Assembly (NCBI GenBank): GCA_945952225.1
Contig: CAMFHP010000036.1
Span: 1-64,000, forward strand
Direction: 5' to 3'
Length of the DNA stretch: 64,000 nt
DNA from: an uncultured Myxococcaceae bacterium
Lineage (GTDB): Bacteria; Myxococcota_A; Polyangia; Polyangiales; Ga0077539
This document shows, one piece after another, positions 27,067 through 35,986 of this stretch. Every line of letters starts with the position of its first letter. The first letter of the stretch is position 1. The notes below the pieces were generated by a model. It saw only the letters and a program-made list of their open reading frames with translations. It was not told the DNA's origin and made no database searches. A program made the position numbers and the translations under genes.

Positions 27067-27339
27067 ATGACCGTCCGACGCCTCTTCGCCTTCGCCCTGC
27101 TCGCCTCGCTCCCGCTCGCGTGCGGCGCCGCGCGCCCCGAGATCGCCACGATGCCGCCCGACGTGCGCGCCCAGTGGGACCGCTGCGAGCAGCCCATCGA
27201 CCGCTGGTGCATCGACCACTCGCACGGCTCTCCCTCGCACGAGCGCGCGTGCATGCAGGAGGAGTCCGGTCGCTTCGCCGCGCTGCCCGACGACGCGGCG
27301 CGCGCGAGCTACCTCGCCTCGCACGGCTGCCGTCTGTGA
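27067..27339 (+). CDS. small Cys-rich lipoprotein
   Basis: 90 residues with AAGGAG nine bases upstream of ATG 27067. Signal peptide ending in lipobox LPLAC. The mature part has four more Cys (CEQ, WCID, ACMQ, GCRL), which could form two disulfides, and is otherwise acidic and helical. Not recognised. It stands alone between the phosphorylase gene and a leftward gene. Confidence 0.75.
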   Translation: MTVRRLFAFALLASLPLACGAARPEIATMPPDVRAQWDRCEQPIDRWCIDHSHGSPSHERACMQEESGRFAALPDDAARASYLASHGCRL

Positions 27340-27343
27340 CGCG

Positions 27344-27865
27344 TCAGGGCCGCACGTCGAAGATGCGCCAGTGACCTCGCACGAAGAGCAGCGTGTCGAG
27401 GCGAAAGCGCCGCGTCTCGGTGCCCACGCGATACTCGATCACCGGGCCGTCGCCGCACTGGGAGGTGGCACGCGCGAAGCGTCCACAGGGGCGCAGGTCG
27501 ATGACCCCGCCCGGATACGACCGCGCCGAGAGGCCCACGAAGGTGCCGCCCTGAAACACCTCGCGCAGCGCGCGGGCGTCGCGCTCGATGGCCGCGAACT
27601 GCCGCTGCACCGTGGCCTCCGGCGCCGAGATGCCCGCGTCGCCCGCGCGCCCCGGCGGAAACACCCCGCGCAGCTCGTCGGGCGTGGGGTACACCGCGGT
27701 CACGGTGCGCGCGCCGTCGCGGGTGGCGTCGAAGAAGCTCCGCGCGAGGGCGGTGATCTCCGCGCGGTCCGCGGCGCTGAGGGGATGGTTCGCAGCCTCG
27801 GCGGGCATGGCCCACGCGAGCGCCGTCACAACGACACACGCCGCACGCTTCACGGGCGCATTCAT
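27344..27865 (-). CDS. secreted protein of unknown function
   Basis: 173 residues. Signal peptide with cleavage near MPAEAAN. The mature domain starts with a helix (SAADRAEITALARSFFDATR) and continues as beta strands ending in LLFVRGHWRIFDVRP. Two Cys (LRPCGRF and TSQCGDG) may pair. The shape of helix, then strands with a terminal GHWRIFD resembles NTF2-like or SnoaL-type folds, but no motif confirms it. It is convergent with the small lipoprotein gene, 4 bases apart. Confidence 0.7.
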   Translation of the reverse strand: MNAPVKRAACVVVTALAWAMPAEAANHPLSAADRAEITALARSFFDATRDGARTVTAVYPTPDELRGVFPPGRAGDAGISAPEATVQRQFAAIERDARALREVFQGGTFVGLSARSYPGGVIDLRPCGRFARATSQCGDGPVIEYRVGTETRRFRLDTLLFVRGHWRIFDVRP

Positions 27866-28001
27866 TGAACGGATCGCGCGGCCTCCGCAACCCCCTCGTT
27901 CACGGCCCGCGGCGCCCTCCGCCGTTCACCCCTCGCGCGTCGCACCCCGTGTTTTCTCGGGCCCCGCGCGCGGCACACGGTGTGTTCACGGCCGCCGCGC
28001 C

Positions 28002-28601
28002 ATGCGTCCTCTGCACCGTCTGTACGCGCTCCCGCTCTCGCTCTCGCTCCTCGTGCCCGCGACCGCCTCCGCGCAATCCGTCACCGAAGCCCCGCGCGTC
28101 GGATGGATGCCCTCGTCGCGCGTCTCCGTGGGCTCGCGCCTCGTGCTGCGCGTGGGGCCCTACACCCTCGGCGGCGTGGGCGGACAGGTCGCCGTGCGCC
28201 TCGGCGAGCGCGTGACCGTCGACCTCTTCACCGACCACATGGTGGGCACGCGCGACGGCGCGCTCCGCCACGACCACGAGGTGGGCACGATGCTCCGCGT
28301 GAACCTCACGCCGGGCTCGCGCTGGGCCGTCGCGCCGATGGTGGGCGCGTGCGCGAACCTCGCGGTGCTCCACGCCGCGCAGTCGCCCGACGTGACCGTG
28401 AGCGACATTCAGTTCGGCGCGCGCGCGGGCCTCGGCGTCGACTACGCGCTTCCTCACGGCATCTCGCTCGGCGGCGAGGCGCTGGCCCTCGCGTACCTCG
28501 GTCACGCGCTCACGGGATGGGCCTACCGCGCCGAGTCTTCGCCCGACCTCTCGGTCACCGGCGCGGGTCAGGTGACGCTCCATGCGAACCTGCATTTCTG
28601 A
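28002..28601 (+). CDS. outer-membrane beta-barrel protein
   Basis: 199 residues. Signal peptide to about residue 24 (PATASAQS). The rest alternates hydrophobic and polar residues in about eight strands separated by short turns and finishes with VTLHANLHF, the terminal aromatic expected for insertion by the Bam machinery. Fits the small OmpW/OmpA-like barrel class. Its 3' end overlaps the start of the cytochrome gene by 20 bases, so they form an operon. Confidence 0.8.
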   Translation: MRPLHRLYALPLSLSLLVPATASAQSVTEAPRVGWMPSSRVSVGSRLVLRVGPYTLGGVGGQVAVRLGERVTVDLFTDHMVGTRDGALRHDHEVGTMLRVNLTPGSRWAVAPMVGACANLAVLHAAQSPDVTVSDIQFGARAGLGVDYALPHGISLGGEALALAYLGHALTGWAYRAESSPDLSVTGAGQVTLHANLHF

Positions 28602-29739
28602 CCTCGTGGGCCTCGCCCTCGCGGCCCTCGTCACCGCGTGTGCGCCGGCCCCCGACGTTGCGCGCGCCAACGCCGACTGCGCCGCGTGCCACACCGACCA
28701 CGCCGCGCGCTTCGCCACCTCGTCGCACGCCCGCGCCTCGGAGTCTGCGCTCTTCACCGCGCTGCGCGCCCGCGCCGACGCGCCCACCGCCGCCTTCTGC
28801 GACCGCTGCCACGCGCCGCACGAGGCCCCCGACGAGCGCGGCGTGGGCTGTGTGACCTGCCACCAGGCGGCGGGCGCGCGCGGGCTCTCGAACGGAAGGC
28901 TCGTGCCCGGAGACCCCTCGGTGGTGTACGGCCGCGGCGCGTCGACGGTGCGCACGATCGCCCATGAAATCAGGGCTTCGGGCTTCGTGACCGGCGGCGA
29001 GCTCTGCGGCACCTGCCACGAGGTCGACGGCCCCGGCGCGCTCGTCGAGACGCCCTTCACCGAGTGGTCGCAGGGCCCCGCGCGCGCCCTCGCCGTCACC
29101 TGCATCGACTGCCACATGGGACGCTCCCCGGGACGCGCCGACGGCTTCGAAACAGCCCCCGCGACGCCCACCTCGCCCGCGCACCGACGGAGCGATCACG
29201 GCTTCGTGGGACCCGACCACGCCGACGCGCCCGCGCTGCTGGGCCAGAGCGCGGTGATGACCCTCGACGCGCCCGTGGAGGCCGACGGGGCGCTCGTGTT
29301 TGCGCTCACGATCACCAATCGCAATCCCGGCCACGCGCTCCCCTCGGGGGCCCGCTTCGCGCGCGAGGTGTGGGTCGAGGTGACGGCCCGCGATGCGACC
29401 GGCGCGACGCACACGGTGTCGGGCGGAACCGACGCAGCGGGAGCTCCGCGCGACCCCGAGACGCGCATCGAGCTCGGGGACCGCATCGCGTACCACGACG
29501 AGGTGCGCGTGCCCTGGCGCGCGTCGGTGCTCGCGGTGCAGGCCCTCGCGCCGGGCGCTTCTCGCACCTGGCGGGTGAACGTGCCCGATCGCTGGAACGG
29601 CGCGCCCACCGTGTCGGTCACCGCGCGGCTTCTCTACCGACGAAACGACGCGCGGCTGCGGGCCTCGCTGGGCATTCCCCTCACGGCGCGCGACGGCGCC
29701 CCCGCGGTGCTCGCCACGGCCACCCGCGACGCGCCGTAG
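28582..29739 (+). CDS. pentaheme c-type cytochrome lipoprotein
   Basis: 385 residues. A signal peptide with lipobox LVTAC. Five C-x-x-C-H heme sites: CAACH, CDRCH, CVTCH, CGTCH and CIDCH, all within the first 180 residues. Additional His residues in between can serve as distal ligands. The C-terminal 190 residues are a beta-sandwich-like domain with NRNPGHALPSGARFAREVWV, a pattern found next to heme domains in multiheme cytochromes of the c554/NrfB type. An electron-transfer role at the outer membrane is inferred. It overlaps the beta-barrel gene, which could be its membrane partner. Confidence 0.9.
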   Translation: MRTCISDLVGLALAALVTACAPAPDVARANADCAACHTDHAARFATSSHARASESALFTALRARADAPTAAFCDRCHAPHEAPDERGVGCVTCHQAAGARGLSNGRLVPGDPSVVYGRGASTVRTIAHEIRASGFVTGGELCGTCHEVDGPGALVETPFTEWSQGPARALAVTCIDCHMGRSPGRADGFETAPATPTSPAHRRSDHGFVGPDHADAPALLGQSAVMTLDAPVEADGALVFALTITNRNPGHALPSGARFAREVWVEVTARDATGATHTVSGGTDAAGAPRDPETRIELGDRIAYHDEVRVPWRASVLAVQALAPGASRTWRVNVPDRWNGAPTVSVTARLLYRRNDARLRASLGIPLTARDGAPAVLATATRDAP

Positions 29740-29825
29740 GACCGCGGACGAAGAACGTCGCGCTTTCTCGCGCATAAAGCCTTGATGGTCGAGCGCGCGC
29801 GGTGTTACGGCCCCGCACGCCCCTC

Positions 29826-31625
29826 ATGGAGACCCCTTCGGTCATTGTATTTCGTCTCAAAGATTGGCCCATCGCGCGCCCGGTGATGGAGGCGCGGCAG
29901 CTCCCGGAGATCTTCGACGAGCTCGCGTGCTACCTGCTCTCGCCGGCGCACACGTCGCGGTCGACCTTGAGCGAGCGCCTGCCCGAGGACCCCGTCGAGG
30001 CGCCCCTCGCGGCCCTGGTGATGGAGACCCTCGACCTTGTCACCGAGCTGGCCCTGGAGAGCTTCGGCCACGAGCTCTTCGACGCGGGTCCCGTGGGGCA
30101 GAAGCACTTCGGCTTTCACCCCACGGCCTCCCTCGCCCAGGTGGCGCAGCGCTTCGAGAAGGACGGCTTCCGCGTGCTCCACGCCGCGGATCTCGTGCGC
30201 AACGCGCTCGCGCCGTCGGGTGACGAGGGCACGCGCCAGCGGGTGCGCGCGCTGCCTCGCACGGGCCTCTCCGACCGCGAGGCCGCGCTGCTGGAGTACG
30301 TGCGCGCGGGCGGCCCGATGCCCCCCGCGGGCGCCGACCACGCGGGCATCGCGCTGCGTCTGGGAGAGCTCCTCTCGCCGCGTCCCGACGAGCAGTCCGA
30401 GGCCGACGAGCGCATCCTCGACGTGGCCTGCGCGGCGGGCGAGCTCCGCGGCGTGTTCACCCCCATCGCCGCGCGCCTCAACGCCCACGATGAAGCCACC
30501 GTCGACACCTTCGGCTGGCTCCGTCGCGAGCTCTCGCGCCGCGGCATCGCCGAGGGCCGCATCCTCGTGGCGTTGCTTCGCAGCGGCATCGAGGTGTCGT
30601 CGTCGGCGAGCGCGTGGGTGATGTGCCGTTACGGCCAGCTCGACGCGATGATCGAAGCCGTGCGCGGCAGTGAGCCGTCGCGCGCCGAGCAGCCGAAGCT
30701 CATCACGAAGCTCCTCACGTGGGCGTCGTGCGTGGGGGCGTTTCCCGCGGCGGTGCAGGCCGTCATCGACCTCGTCGACACCCCGCGCGGACGCGACCTC
30801 CTCACCGACGACCTGCGCGCGCACCTCACCGCCGCGCACGCGTGGGAGGGACCGAAGTCGCGCGGACGCGCTGCGAAGACGGCCCCTGCGAAGGCCCCCG
30901 CCGCGAAGCCCGCGGCCGTCGAAGCGCCCGCCGAGCCCGCGAAGGTCGAAGTCCCGCTGGTGAAGCTCGTCGCAGTCGAAGCGCCCGCCGAGGCCCCGAA
31001 GGCCGAGAAGCCCGCGCGCACGAAGAAGACCGAGAAGCCCGCCGAGACGCCGAAGACCGAGACCCCGAAGGCCGACGCGGAGAAGCTCACGGAGAAGCCC
31101 GCGGAGGCCCCGAAGGTCGACGCGGCGCCGGAGGTTGTCGACGAGGCAGAGGCGCCGAAGCGCACGAAGAAATCGGCCGCGACGCCCACGCTCACGTCGC
31201 TCAACGAGACGGCGACCTTCGCGCAGGGCGACGGGCTCGTGACCTTCGCGGAGCCGGGCCTCGACGGCGACGACGAGGCGCTGCTCGACGCCGTGAATCG
31301 CAAGGTCGCGGTGGCCTTTCGCGCCGACCTCTCGCGGCCGGTGACGGTGCGCGTGACGGGACGCGGACTCACCGCGCACGAGGCCGACCACGCCTTCGGA
31401 TCGCACCATTTCTACGCGGTGAAGTCGGGCGCCGACGCGTTCGAACTGCGCGTCGGATCCGAGGGACGCGCGCTCGCGCTCCCGAAGGGGAAGTACGGCG
31501 TCGAGGTGGTGGCGATCCGCTCGCCGCGTCCCGGCGCGGTGCCCGACTACGTGCTCCTCGTACGCCCCGAGGCGCCCGCGAAGATGCCGAAGCGCACGGA
31601 GCTCGGCACCGTTCCCACGGGCTGA
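29826..31625 (+). CDS. unrecognised three-part protein with Ala/Lys/Glu/Pro linker
   Basis: 599 residues from ATG 29826. Residues 1-350 are helical, no signal peptide, with no motif I know. Residues 350-455 are a low-complexity linker rich in A, K, P and E (KTEKPAETPKTETPKAD and similar units), reminiscent of histone-like or TonB-type spacers. Residues 465-599 form a beta-rich domain with VTFAEPGLDGDDEALLDAVN and SHHFYAVKSG. The lysine-rich spacer could bind nucleic acid or span a distance. It precedes the O-antigen-ligase-like gene by 44 bases. Function unknown. Confidence 0.7.
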   Translation: METPSVIVFRLKDWPIARPVMEARQLPEIFDELACYLLSPAHTSRSTLSERLPEDPVEAPLAALVMETLDLVTELALESFGHELFDAGPVGQKHFGFHPTASLAQVAQRFEKDGFRVLHAADLVRNALAPSGDEGTRQRVRALPRTGLSDREAALLEYVRAGGPMPPAGADHAGIALRLGELLSPRPDEQSEADERILDVACAAGELRGVFTPIAARLNAHDEATVDTFGWLRRELSRRGIAEGRILVALLRSGIEVSSSASAWVMCRYGQLDAMIEAVRGSEPSRAEQPKLITKLLTWASCVGAFPAAVQAVIDLVDTPRGRDLLTDDLRAHLTAAHAWEGPKSRGRAAKTAPAKAPAAKPAAVEAPAEPAKVEVPLVKLVAVEAPAEAPKAEKPARTKKTEKPAETPKTETPKADAEKLTEKPAEAPKVDAAPEVVDEAEAPKRTKKSAATPTLTSLNETATFAQGDGLVTFAEPGLDGDDEALLDAVNRKVAVAFRADLSRPVTVRVTGRGLTAHEADHAFGSHHFYAVKSGADAFELRVGSEGRALALPKGKYGVEVVAIRSPRPGAVPDYVLLVRPEAPAKMPKRTELGTVPTG

Positions 31626-31669
31626 CCTCGCGCGTTCCGGGCGCCCGCCCGCTCTGATACAACGCGCCC

Positions 31670-32989
31670 ATGCGCGTCGCGCTCGGCTACATGATCCTCA
31701 TGGTCACGGTGTTGTGGGCCCTCGGCCGCAACCACCGCTGGGCGCTGTTCGGCATGATCGCGTGCGACAACATCCGTCCGGGCGATCCGCACATCGGCTT
31801 CGGCATGGAGTCGGTGCGCTTCTCGATCACGTACTACGGCATCGCGATCGCGCTGCTCCTGGGCTTCTACCGACGGTACCGGCTCACGAGCGACCGCTTC
31901 CACTGGGCGATCCTGGTGCTCTTTTTGTCGGTGGTGAACTCGGCGCTCCACGCGCCCTGCTACGGCCCCGCAGCGTTTCAGATCGACAACTATTTCAAGA
32001 TGCTGATGCAGTACTACCTGATCTGCGCGTTCATCCGAGATGAGCGCGAGATGCGGGAGCTGTACTGGGCCATCGGCCTCTCGGTGGTGACCGTCGCGAT
32101 CCGCTTCTGCTGGGGCAAGTTCATCGGGTACGAGCGCAACTTCGAGGGCGCCACGGGCGACCGCAACGAGATGGCCATGGCCTGCGTGATGGCCGTGCCC
32201 CTCATGGCCACGCTGGGGCTCACCACGCGCCATGTGATCTACCGCATGCTGGCGTGGGCGACGCTCGTGCCGCTGGCGCTCACCATCGGGTTCTCGCTCT
32301 CGCGCGGCGGCATGCTCGGACTCATCGCGGTGGGCGGGTACATGCTCTATCGCCTGCACCACAAGCGGTGGATCGTGGTGGTGGGCATCGTGGTCGCGAT
32401 CGTGGGCGTGGCGAACATGCCCTCGGAGATCGTGCAGCGCTTCGCGACCATCGGCAGCGCTTCGAAGAAGGACGCGAGCGCCATCGGGCGACTCAACGCG
32501 TGGGGCGCGGCGAAGAACATGGCGCGCGACCGGCCGTTCACGGGCGTCGGGGCGGGGAACTTCCTCGTGTGGTTCAAGCGGTACGCGCCGGACCCCAACG
32601 ACATCCACGTGGCGCACTCGTCGTTCTATCAGCTGCTCGGCGAGCAGGGGTATCCCGGCGTGGCCATCTGGATCTGGCTCGTCGTGATGTGCTGGATGGT
32701 CGCGAGCTGGGTCGAGGTGCGGGTCATCAAGCTCGAACACGGCGCGTGGACCAACACCCGCTACTACCTCGTGATGATCAAGGCCTCGTGGGTGGGCTAC
32801 GTGCTGTGCGGCGCGTTCCTCTCGCAAGAGGACATGGATTTCTTCTACCACCTGCTCGCGATCGTCTCGCGGTACACGGTCTTCACGCAGCGCCGCGAAG
32901 ACGAGGCCCGCGCCGCGCGGCAGCAGTCGCTCCTCGATCAGTCGAACCGTCCGATCGAGACACCCGCGGTGCTCACGCAGCGCGTGTGA
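31670..32989 (+). CDS. O-antigen ligase / polymerase-like membrane protein (exosortase-associated type)
   Basis: 439 residues, ten to twelve membrane helices, with the large loop near residues 260-320 typical of Wzy/WaaL proteins. Segments GDRNEMAMACVMAVPLMATL, SLSRGGMLGLIAV, GRLNAWGAAKNMARDRPFTG, VGAGNF and HVAHSSFYQLLGEQGYPG match the pattern of putative O-glycosylation ligases linked to exosortase systems. Such proteins join or polymerise glycan chains on the periplasmic side. No other polysaccharide genes are in the window, so the partner pathway must lie elsewhere. Confidence 0.85.
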   Translation: MRVALGYMILMVTVLWALGRNHRWALFGMIACDNIRPGDPHIGFGMESVRFSITYYGIAIALLLGFYRRYRLTSDRFHWAILVLFLSVVNSALHAPCYGPAAFQIDNYFKMLMQYYLICAFIRDEREMRELYWAIGLSVVTVAIRFCWGKFIGYERNFEGATGDRNEMAMACVMAVPLMATLGLTTRHVIYRMLAWATLVPLALTIGFSLSRGGMLGLIAVGGYMLYRLHHKRWIVVVGIVVAIVGVANMPSEIVQRFATIGSASKKDASAIGRLNAWGAAKNMARDRPFTGVGAGNFLVWFKRYAPDPNDIHVAHSSFYQLLGEQGYPGVAIWIWLVVMCWMVASWVEVRVIKLEHGAWTNTRYYLVMIKASWVGYVLCGAFLSQEDMDFFYHLLAIVSRYTVFTQRREDEARAARQQSLLDQSNRPIETPAVLTQRV

Positions 32990-33031
32990 CCCGCGTTGCC
33001 CTCGCGGGCGATGTGCGGTGAACTCGCGCCC

Positions 33032-34300
33032 ATGCGACGCAAGACCCTCGGCGCGGCGGCGCTCCTCGCGCTCCTCGCCGTCACCGGCTGCAAGACCACC
33101 ACCGCAGAGTGGCAGCCGCTGCCCGCGCGGTACGTGAGCGGCGCGCCGGGACAGCTCCCGTTCGGCCCCGACGACCGCGAGGCCCTCGACCACGACCGCA
33201 TCGCGTCGGACACGAGCACCACGCTCGCCGACCTCTTCGTGCACGCGCCCTACGGGCTGATGTTCGTCATCGCGGCGGTGATGGCCTTTCGCCACCGCAA
33301 GCGCGGCATGATGGAGGCCGCTTCGAACCCCACGGCGCCCCTCGTCGACGGCCCCTCGGTGGTCTTCGGCACCGTCGAGCGCGACCCCTCGTGGAACGGC
33401 CCGGTGATCCGTCTCGACGTCGAGCAGTCGGGCTCCGAGTGGCAGCACAAGGGCGCGTGGCACCACCGCTGGGCCGAGACGCGCCGCACGCTCCACAAGC
33501 GTCCCTTCGTGGTGGTGCGCGACGACGGGGTGCGCGTGCAGGTCGACCCCGACGACCGCGTGGTCGTGTGCGACGAGCCCGACATCGTGCGCCACTCGTA
33601 CGCGATGCGAACGCGCGTGGCCTCCATCGAGCCGGGGCAGCGCGTGCACGTGTCGGGTGTGCTCGAAGGCGCGGCGCTCGCCTCGCCGCACACGCAGATG
33701 GCCTACCGCGGCGCGCAGGGAATGCCCACGATGCGCGCCCCCGGCGGCGACCGCATGGTGATCTCGAACGAGGCGCCCGGCGAGGCGACGCTGAAGCGCA
33801 TGCGCTTTCATCGCAACTGGGCGATCGGATTCGCGGCGGTGTTCGCGTTCTGCGCCACGGTGGTGATGCCCGCGTTCGAACTGCTCTCGTTCACGGGCGA
33901 CACCGTGTGGGCCACGCCCGTCGCCGTGCGCGACTGGCGCGAGTGGCACAAGCCCCGGAACTCCGCGGGCTACTGGGTGAACCGCTGGTCGGTGCGCGCC
34001 ACGTGGGACGACCACGGCACGCCGCGCACCGTCGAAGACGACTGCGGCGAGGCCTACCACCAGTGCGTCGTGAGCGGCGCGTGCGCGCAGGTTCCCTACG
34101 TAGTCTCGTCGGTGGCGCCGCACTGGCACCAGATCGGTCGCTATCCGCAGCTCACGGTGGGACGCGCGGTGGTGCTCGGCATCCTCGCGCTGATCCTGCT
34201 GATCACGTACCCCGCGACGGTGTTCTCGTCGCGCCCCTGGTACATGAAGAAGCGCGTCGTCGACGGCGGCAGCGGACGCCTCGAAAACTCGCGCCCGTAG
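33032..34300 (+). CDS. membrane-bound GIDE-like lipoprotein
   Basis: 422 residues from ATG 33032. A signal peptide with lipobox AVTGC. A membrane helix at about residues 72-90 (LMFVIAAVMAF), then a beta-rich domain about 105-225: VVFGTVERDPSWNGPVIRLD, RPFVVVRDDGVRVQVDPDDR and IEPGQRVHVSGVLEG. This has the character of bacterial GIDE-type domains. Further membrane helices lie near 265-290 and 380-405, separated by a domain with paired Cys (DDCGEAYHQCVVSGACAQ). The N-terminal Cys may instead be part of a first transmembrane helix. Function unknown; the GIDE match is only moderate. Confidence 0.65.
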   Translation: MRRKTLGAAALLALLAVTGCKTTTAEWQPLPARYVSGAPGQLPFGPDDREALDHDRIASDTSTTLADLFVHAPYGLMFVIAAVMAFRHRKRGMMEAASNPTAPLVDGPSVVFGTVERDPSWNGPVIRLDVEQSGSEWQHKGAWHHRWAETRRTLHKRPFVVVRDDGVRVQVDPDDRVVVCDEPDIVRHSYAMRTRVASIEPGQRVHVSGVLEGAALASPHTQMAYRGAQGMPTMRAPGGDRMVISNEAPGEATLKRMRFHRNWAIGFAAVFAFCATVVMPAFELLSFTGDTVWATPVAVRDWREWHKPRNSAGYWVNRWSVRATWDDHGTPRTVEDDCGEAYHQCVVSGACAQVPYVVSSVAPHWHQIGRYPQLTVGRAVVLGILALILLITYPATVFSSRPWYMKKRVVDGGSGRLENSRP

Positions 34301-34307
34301 GCCTTCC

Positions 34308-35810
34308 TCACGCCACCGTCTCGGCCACGCGGTCGAGGCGGGTCAGCGCATAGTCGGCGAAGCGAACGCGCCGCGTCTCCAGCCAATACTCCCAGGTGAA
34401 GCCCGGCCAGATCGTCGCGTTGCGACCCTGCGCGTCGAGGTACCAGCTCGCGCAGCCCGAGGCCCACACGCTGCGCGCGAGCCTGCGCTGAAGCCCTTCA
34501 TTGAAGGCCGCCTGCACCTCGGGCCGCACGTCGAGCGAGGCCGCGCGCATCTCGCGAAGCCCGGTGATGCACTGCGCGGCGTAGCGGGCCTGCGCCTCGA
34601 TCATGAAGACCATCGAGTTGTGCCCGAGCCCCGTGTTGGGCCCCATGAGCAGAAACAGGTTGGGAAAGCCCGACACGGTGATGCCCAGATGCGCGCCCGG
34701 CGACGTGCGCCAGGTGCTCTGGAGGTCGCGTCCGCGGGCGCCGGTGATGGCGATGGGCGTGAGGTAGTCGGCCACGCGAAAGCCCGTGCTCAGCACGATC
34801 GCGTCGACGGGGCGCGCCACGCCGTCGCGGGTGACCACACCGTCGCGGGTGACGCGCGCGATGGGGTCGGTGACGAGCTCCACGTTGGGCCGCGCCACCG
34901 CGGGAAAATAGTCGTTCGAGAGCAGGATGCGCTTGCAGCCCATGCGGTACGAGGGCGTGAGCTTCGCGCGGAGCGTGGGGTCGGCGACCTGCGCGCGGAG
35001 GTGACGGAGCACCAGCGGCTCGGCGGCCTGGAGCAACCGGGGCTCGACGGCGAAGGCCAGCACGCGCGCTTCGAGGCGCCAGTAGATCGACGCGCGCACG
35101 GCCCGCTGGAGCGCGGGGACCGCTTCGAACATCCGCTGTTCGAGCGCGGTGATGGCGCGGTCGTCGCGGGGCATCACCCACGCGGCAGAGCGTTGAAAGA
35201 GGTGCAGCTTCGCAACGCGCGACGCGATGGCGGGCACGATCTGGATGGCGCTCGCCCCCGTGCCGATCACCGCCACGCGGCGCCCCGTGAGGTCGTAGGT
35301 GTGATCCCACGCGGCGGAGTGAAAGGTGCGTCCCGCGAAGTCGCCGAGGCCCTCGATCTCGGGCGTCGAGGGCACGTGGAGCGCGCCGTTGCCGAGCACC
35401 AGCGAGCGCGCGCGGAGGGTGCTCCCGTCGGCGAGCGAGACCGTCCACGTGTGCGTCGCGTCGTCGAAGCGCGCGGCCGTGACCTTCGCGCCAAAACGGA
35501 TGTGCCGACGGAGGTCGTGACGGTCGGCCGTGCGTTCGAGGTACGCGCGGATCTCGGGCTGCGGCGAGAACGCGCGCGACCACCGCGGGTTCGGCTCGAA
35601 CGAGAACGAGTAGAGGTGCGAGGGCACATCACACGCAGCGCCGGGATACGTGTTCTCGCGCCACGTTCCCCCGAGGCTGTCGGCCTTCTCGAGCACCACG
35701 AAGTCGCTCACCCCGCGCCGCCGCAGCGTGTACGCCATCGCGAGCCCCGAGAAGCCCGCGCCCACCACGATCACCTCGTGCAGCGTCGATCCCGTATGTC
35801 CGTCTGCCAT
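34308..35810 (-). CDS. flavin-containing (Baeyer-Villiger-type) monooxygenase
   Basis: 500 residues. FAD-binding GAGFSG near residue 18, a second NADPH Rossmann motif VAVIGTGASAIQ near 179, and between them FAGRTFHSAAWDH, the F-x-G-x-x-x-H-x-x-x-W fingerprint of type I Baeyer-Villiger monooxygenases. These insert one oxygen atom into a ketone or aldehyde using NADPH and O2. The GTWRENTYPGAACDVPS segment is also typical. A palindrome overlapping the start codon and ribosome-binding site suggests control by a TetR-type repressor, not encoded nearby. Substrate unknown. Confidence 0.93.
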   Translation of the reverse strand: MADGHTGSTLHEVIVVGAGFSGLAMAYTLRRRGVSDFVVLEKADSLGGTWRENTYPGAACDVPSHLYSFSFEPNPRWSRAFSPQPEIRAYLERTADRHDLRRHIRFGAKVTAARFDDATHTWTVSLADGSTLRARSLVLGNGALHVPSTPEIEGLGDFAGRTFHSAAWDHTYDLTGRRVAVIGTGASAIQIVPAIASRVAKLHLFQRSAAWVMPRDDRAITALEQRMFEAVPALQRAVRASIYWRLEARVLAFAVEPRLLQAAEPLVLRHLRAQVADPTLRAKLTPSYRMGCKRILLSNDYFPAVARPNVELVTDPIARVTRDGVVTRDGVARPVDAIVLSTGFRVADYLTPIAITGARGRDLQSTWRTSPGAHLGITVSGFPNLFLLMGPNTGLGHNSMVFMIEAQARYAAQCITGLREMRAASLDVRPEVQAAFNEGLQRRLARSVWASGCASWYLDAQGRNATIWPGFTWEYWLETRRVRFADYALTRLDRVAETVA

Positions 35811-35836
35811 CGCTATTGACCTCGATTCAATAGCGA
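35810..35836. promoter_or_regulatory. 10-bp perfect palindrome over the monooxygenase start
   Basis: TCGCTATTGA (35810-35819) and TCAATAGCGA (35827-35836) are perfect inverted copies around a 7-base loop. On the gene's strand the loop contains the GAGG that serves as Shine-Dalgarno, and the first base of the ATG is within the palindrome. The size and symmetry fit a TetR-family operator; a repressor here would block translation start and probably transcription. Confidence 0.6.
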
Positions 35837-35849
35837 ACGCTAGACCCGA

Positions 35850-35870
35850 AGCCCCTTCTTTTCAAGGGCT
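35850..35870. promoter_or_regulatory. short hairpin in the divergent leader
   Basis: AGCCCCTT (35850-35857), loop CTTTTC, AAGGGCT (35864-35870) make a seven-pair stem with one bulged C. It lies in the leader between the divergent monooxygenase and HIRAN genes. It could be a leader element or an incidental hairpin; it does not follow a gene end, so a terminator is unlikely. Confidence 0.3.
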
Positions 35871-35986
35871 CCCGTGCGATGGCCCTCGCGGCCGCTTGCG
35901 CGCGGGGGGCGCCATCGGGCACACACAGGGTCCGCGGTGCGGACGCGTCGACAGCGACCGTCACGGCCCCGCGCACCGACGCCCCG

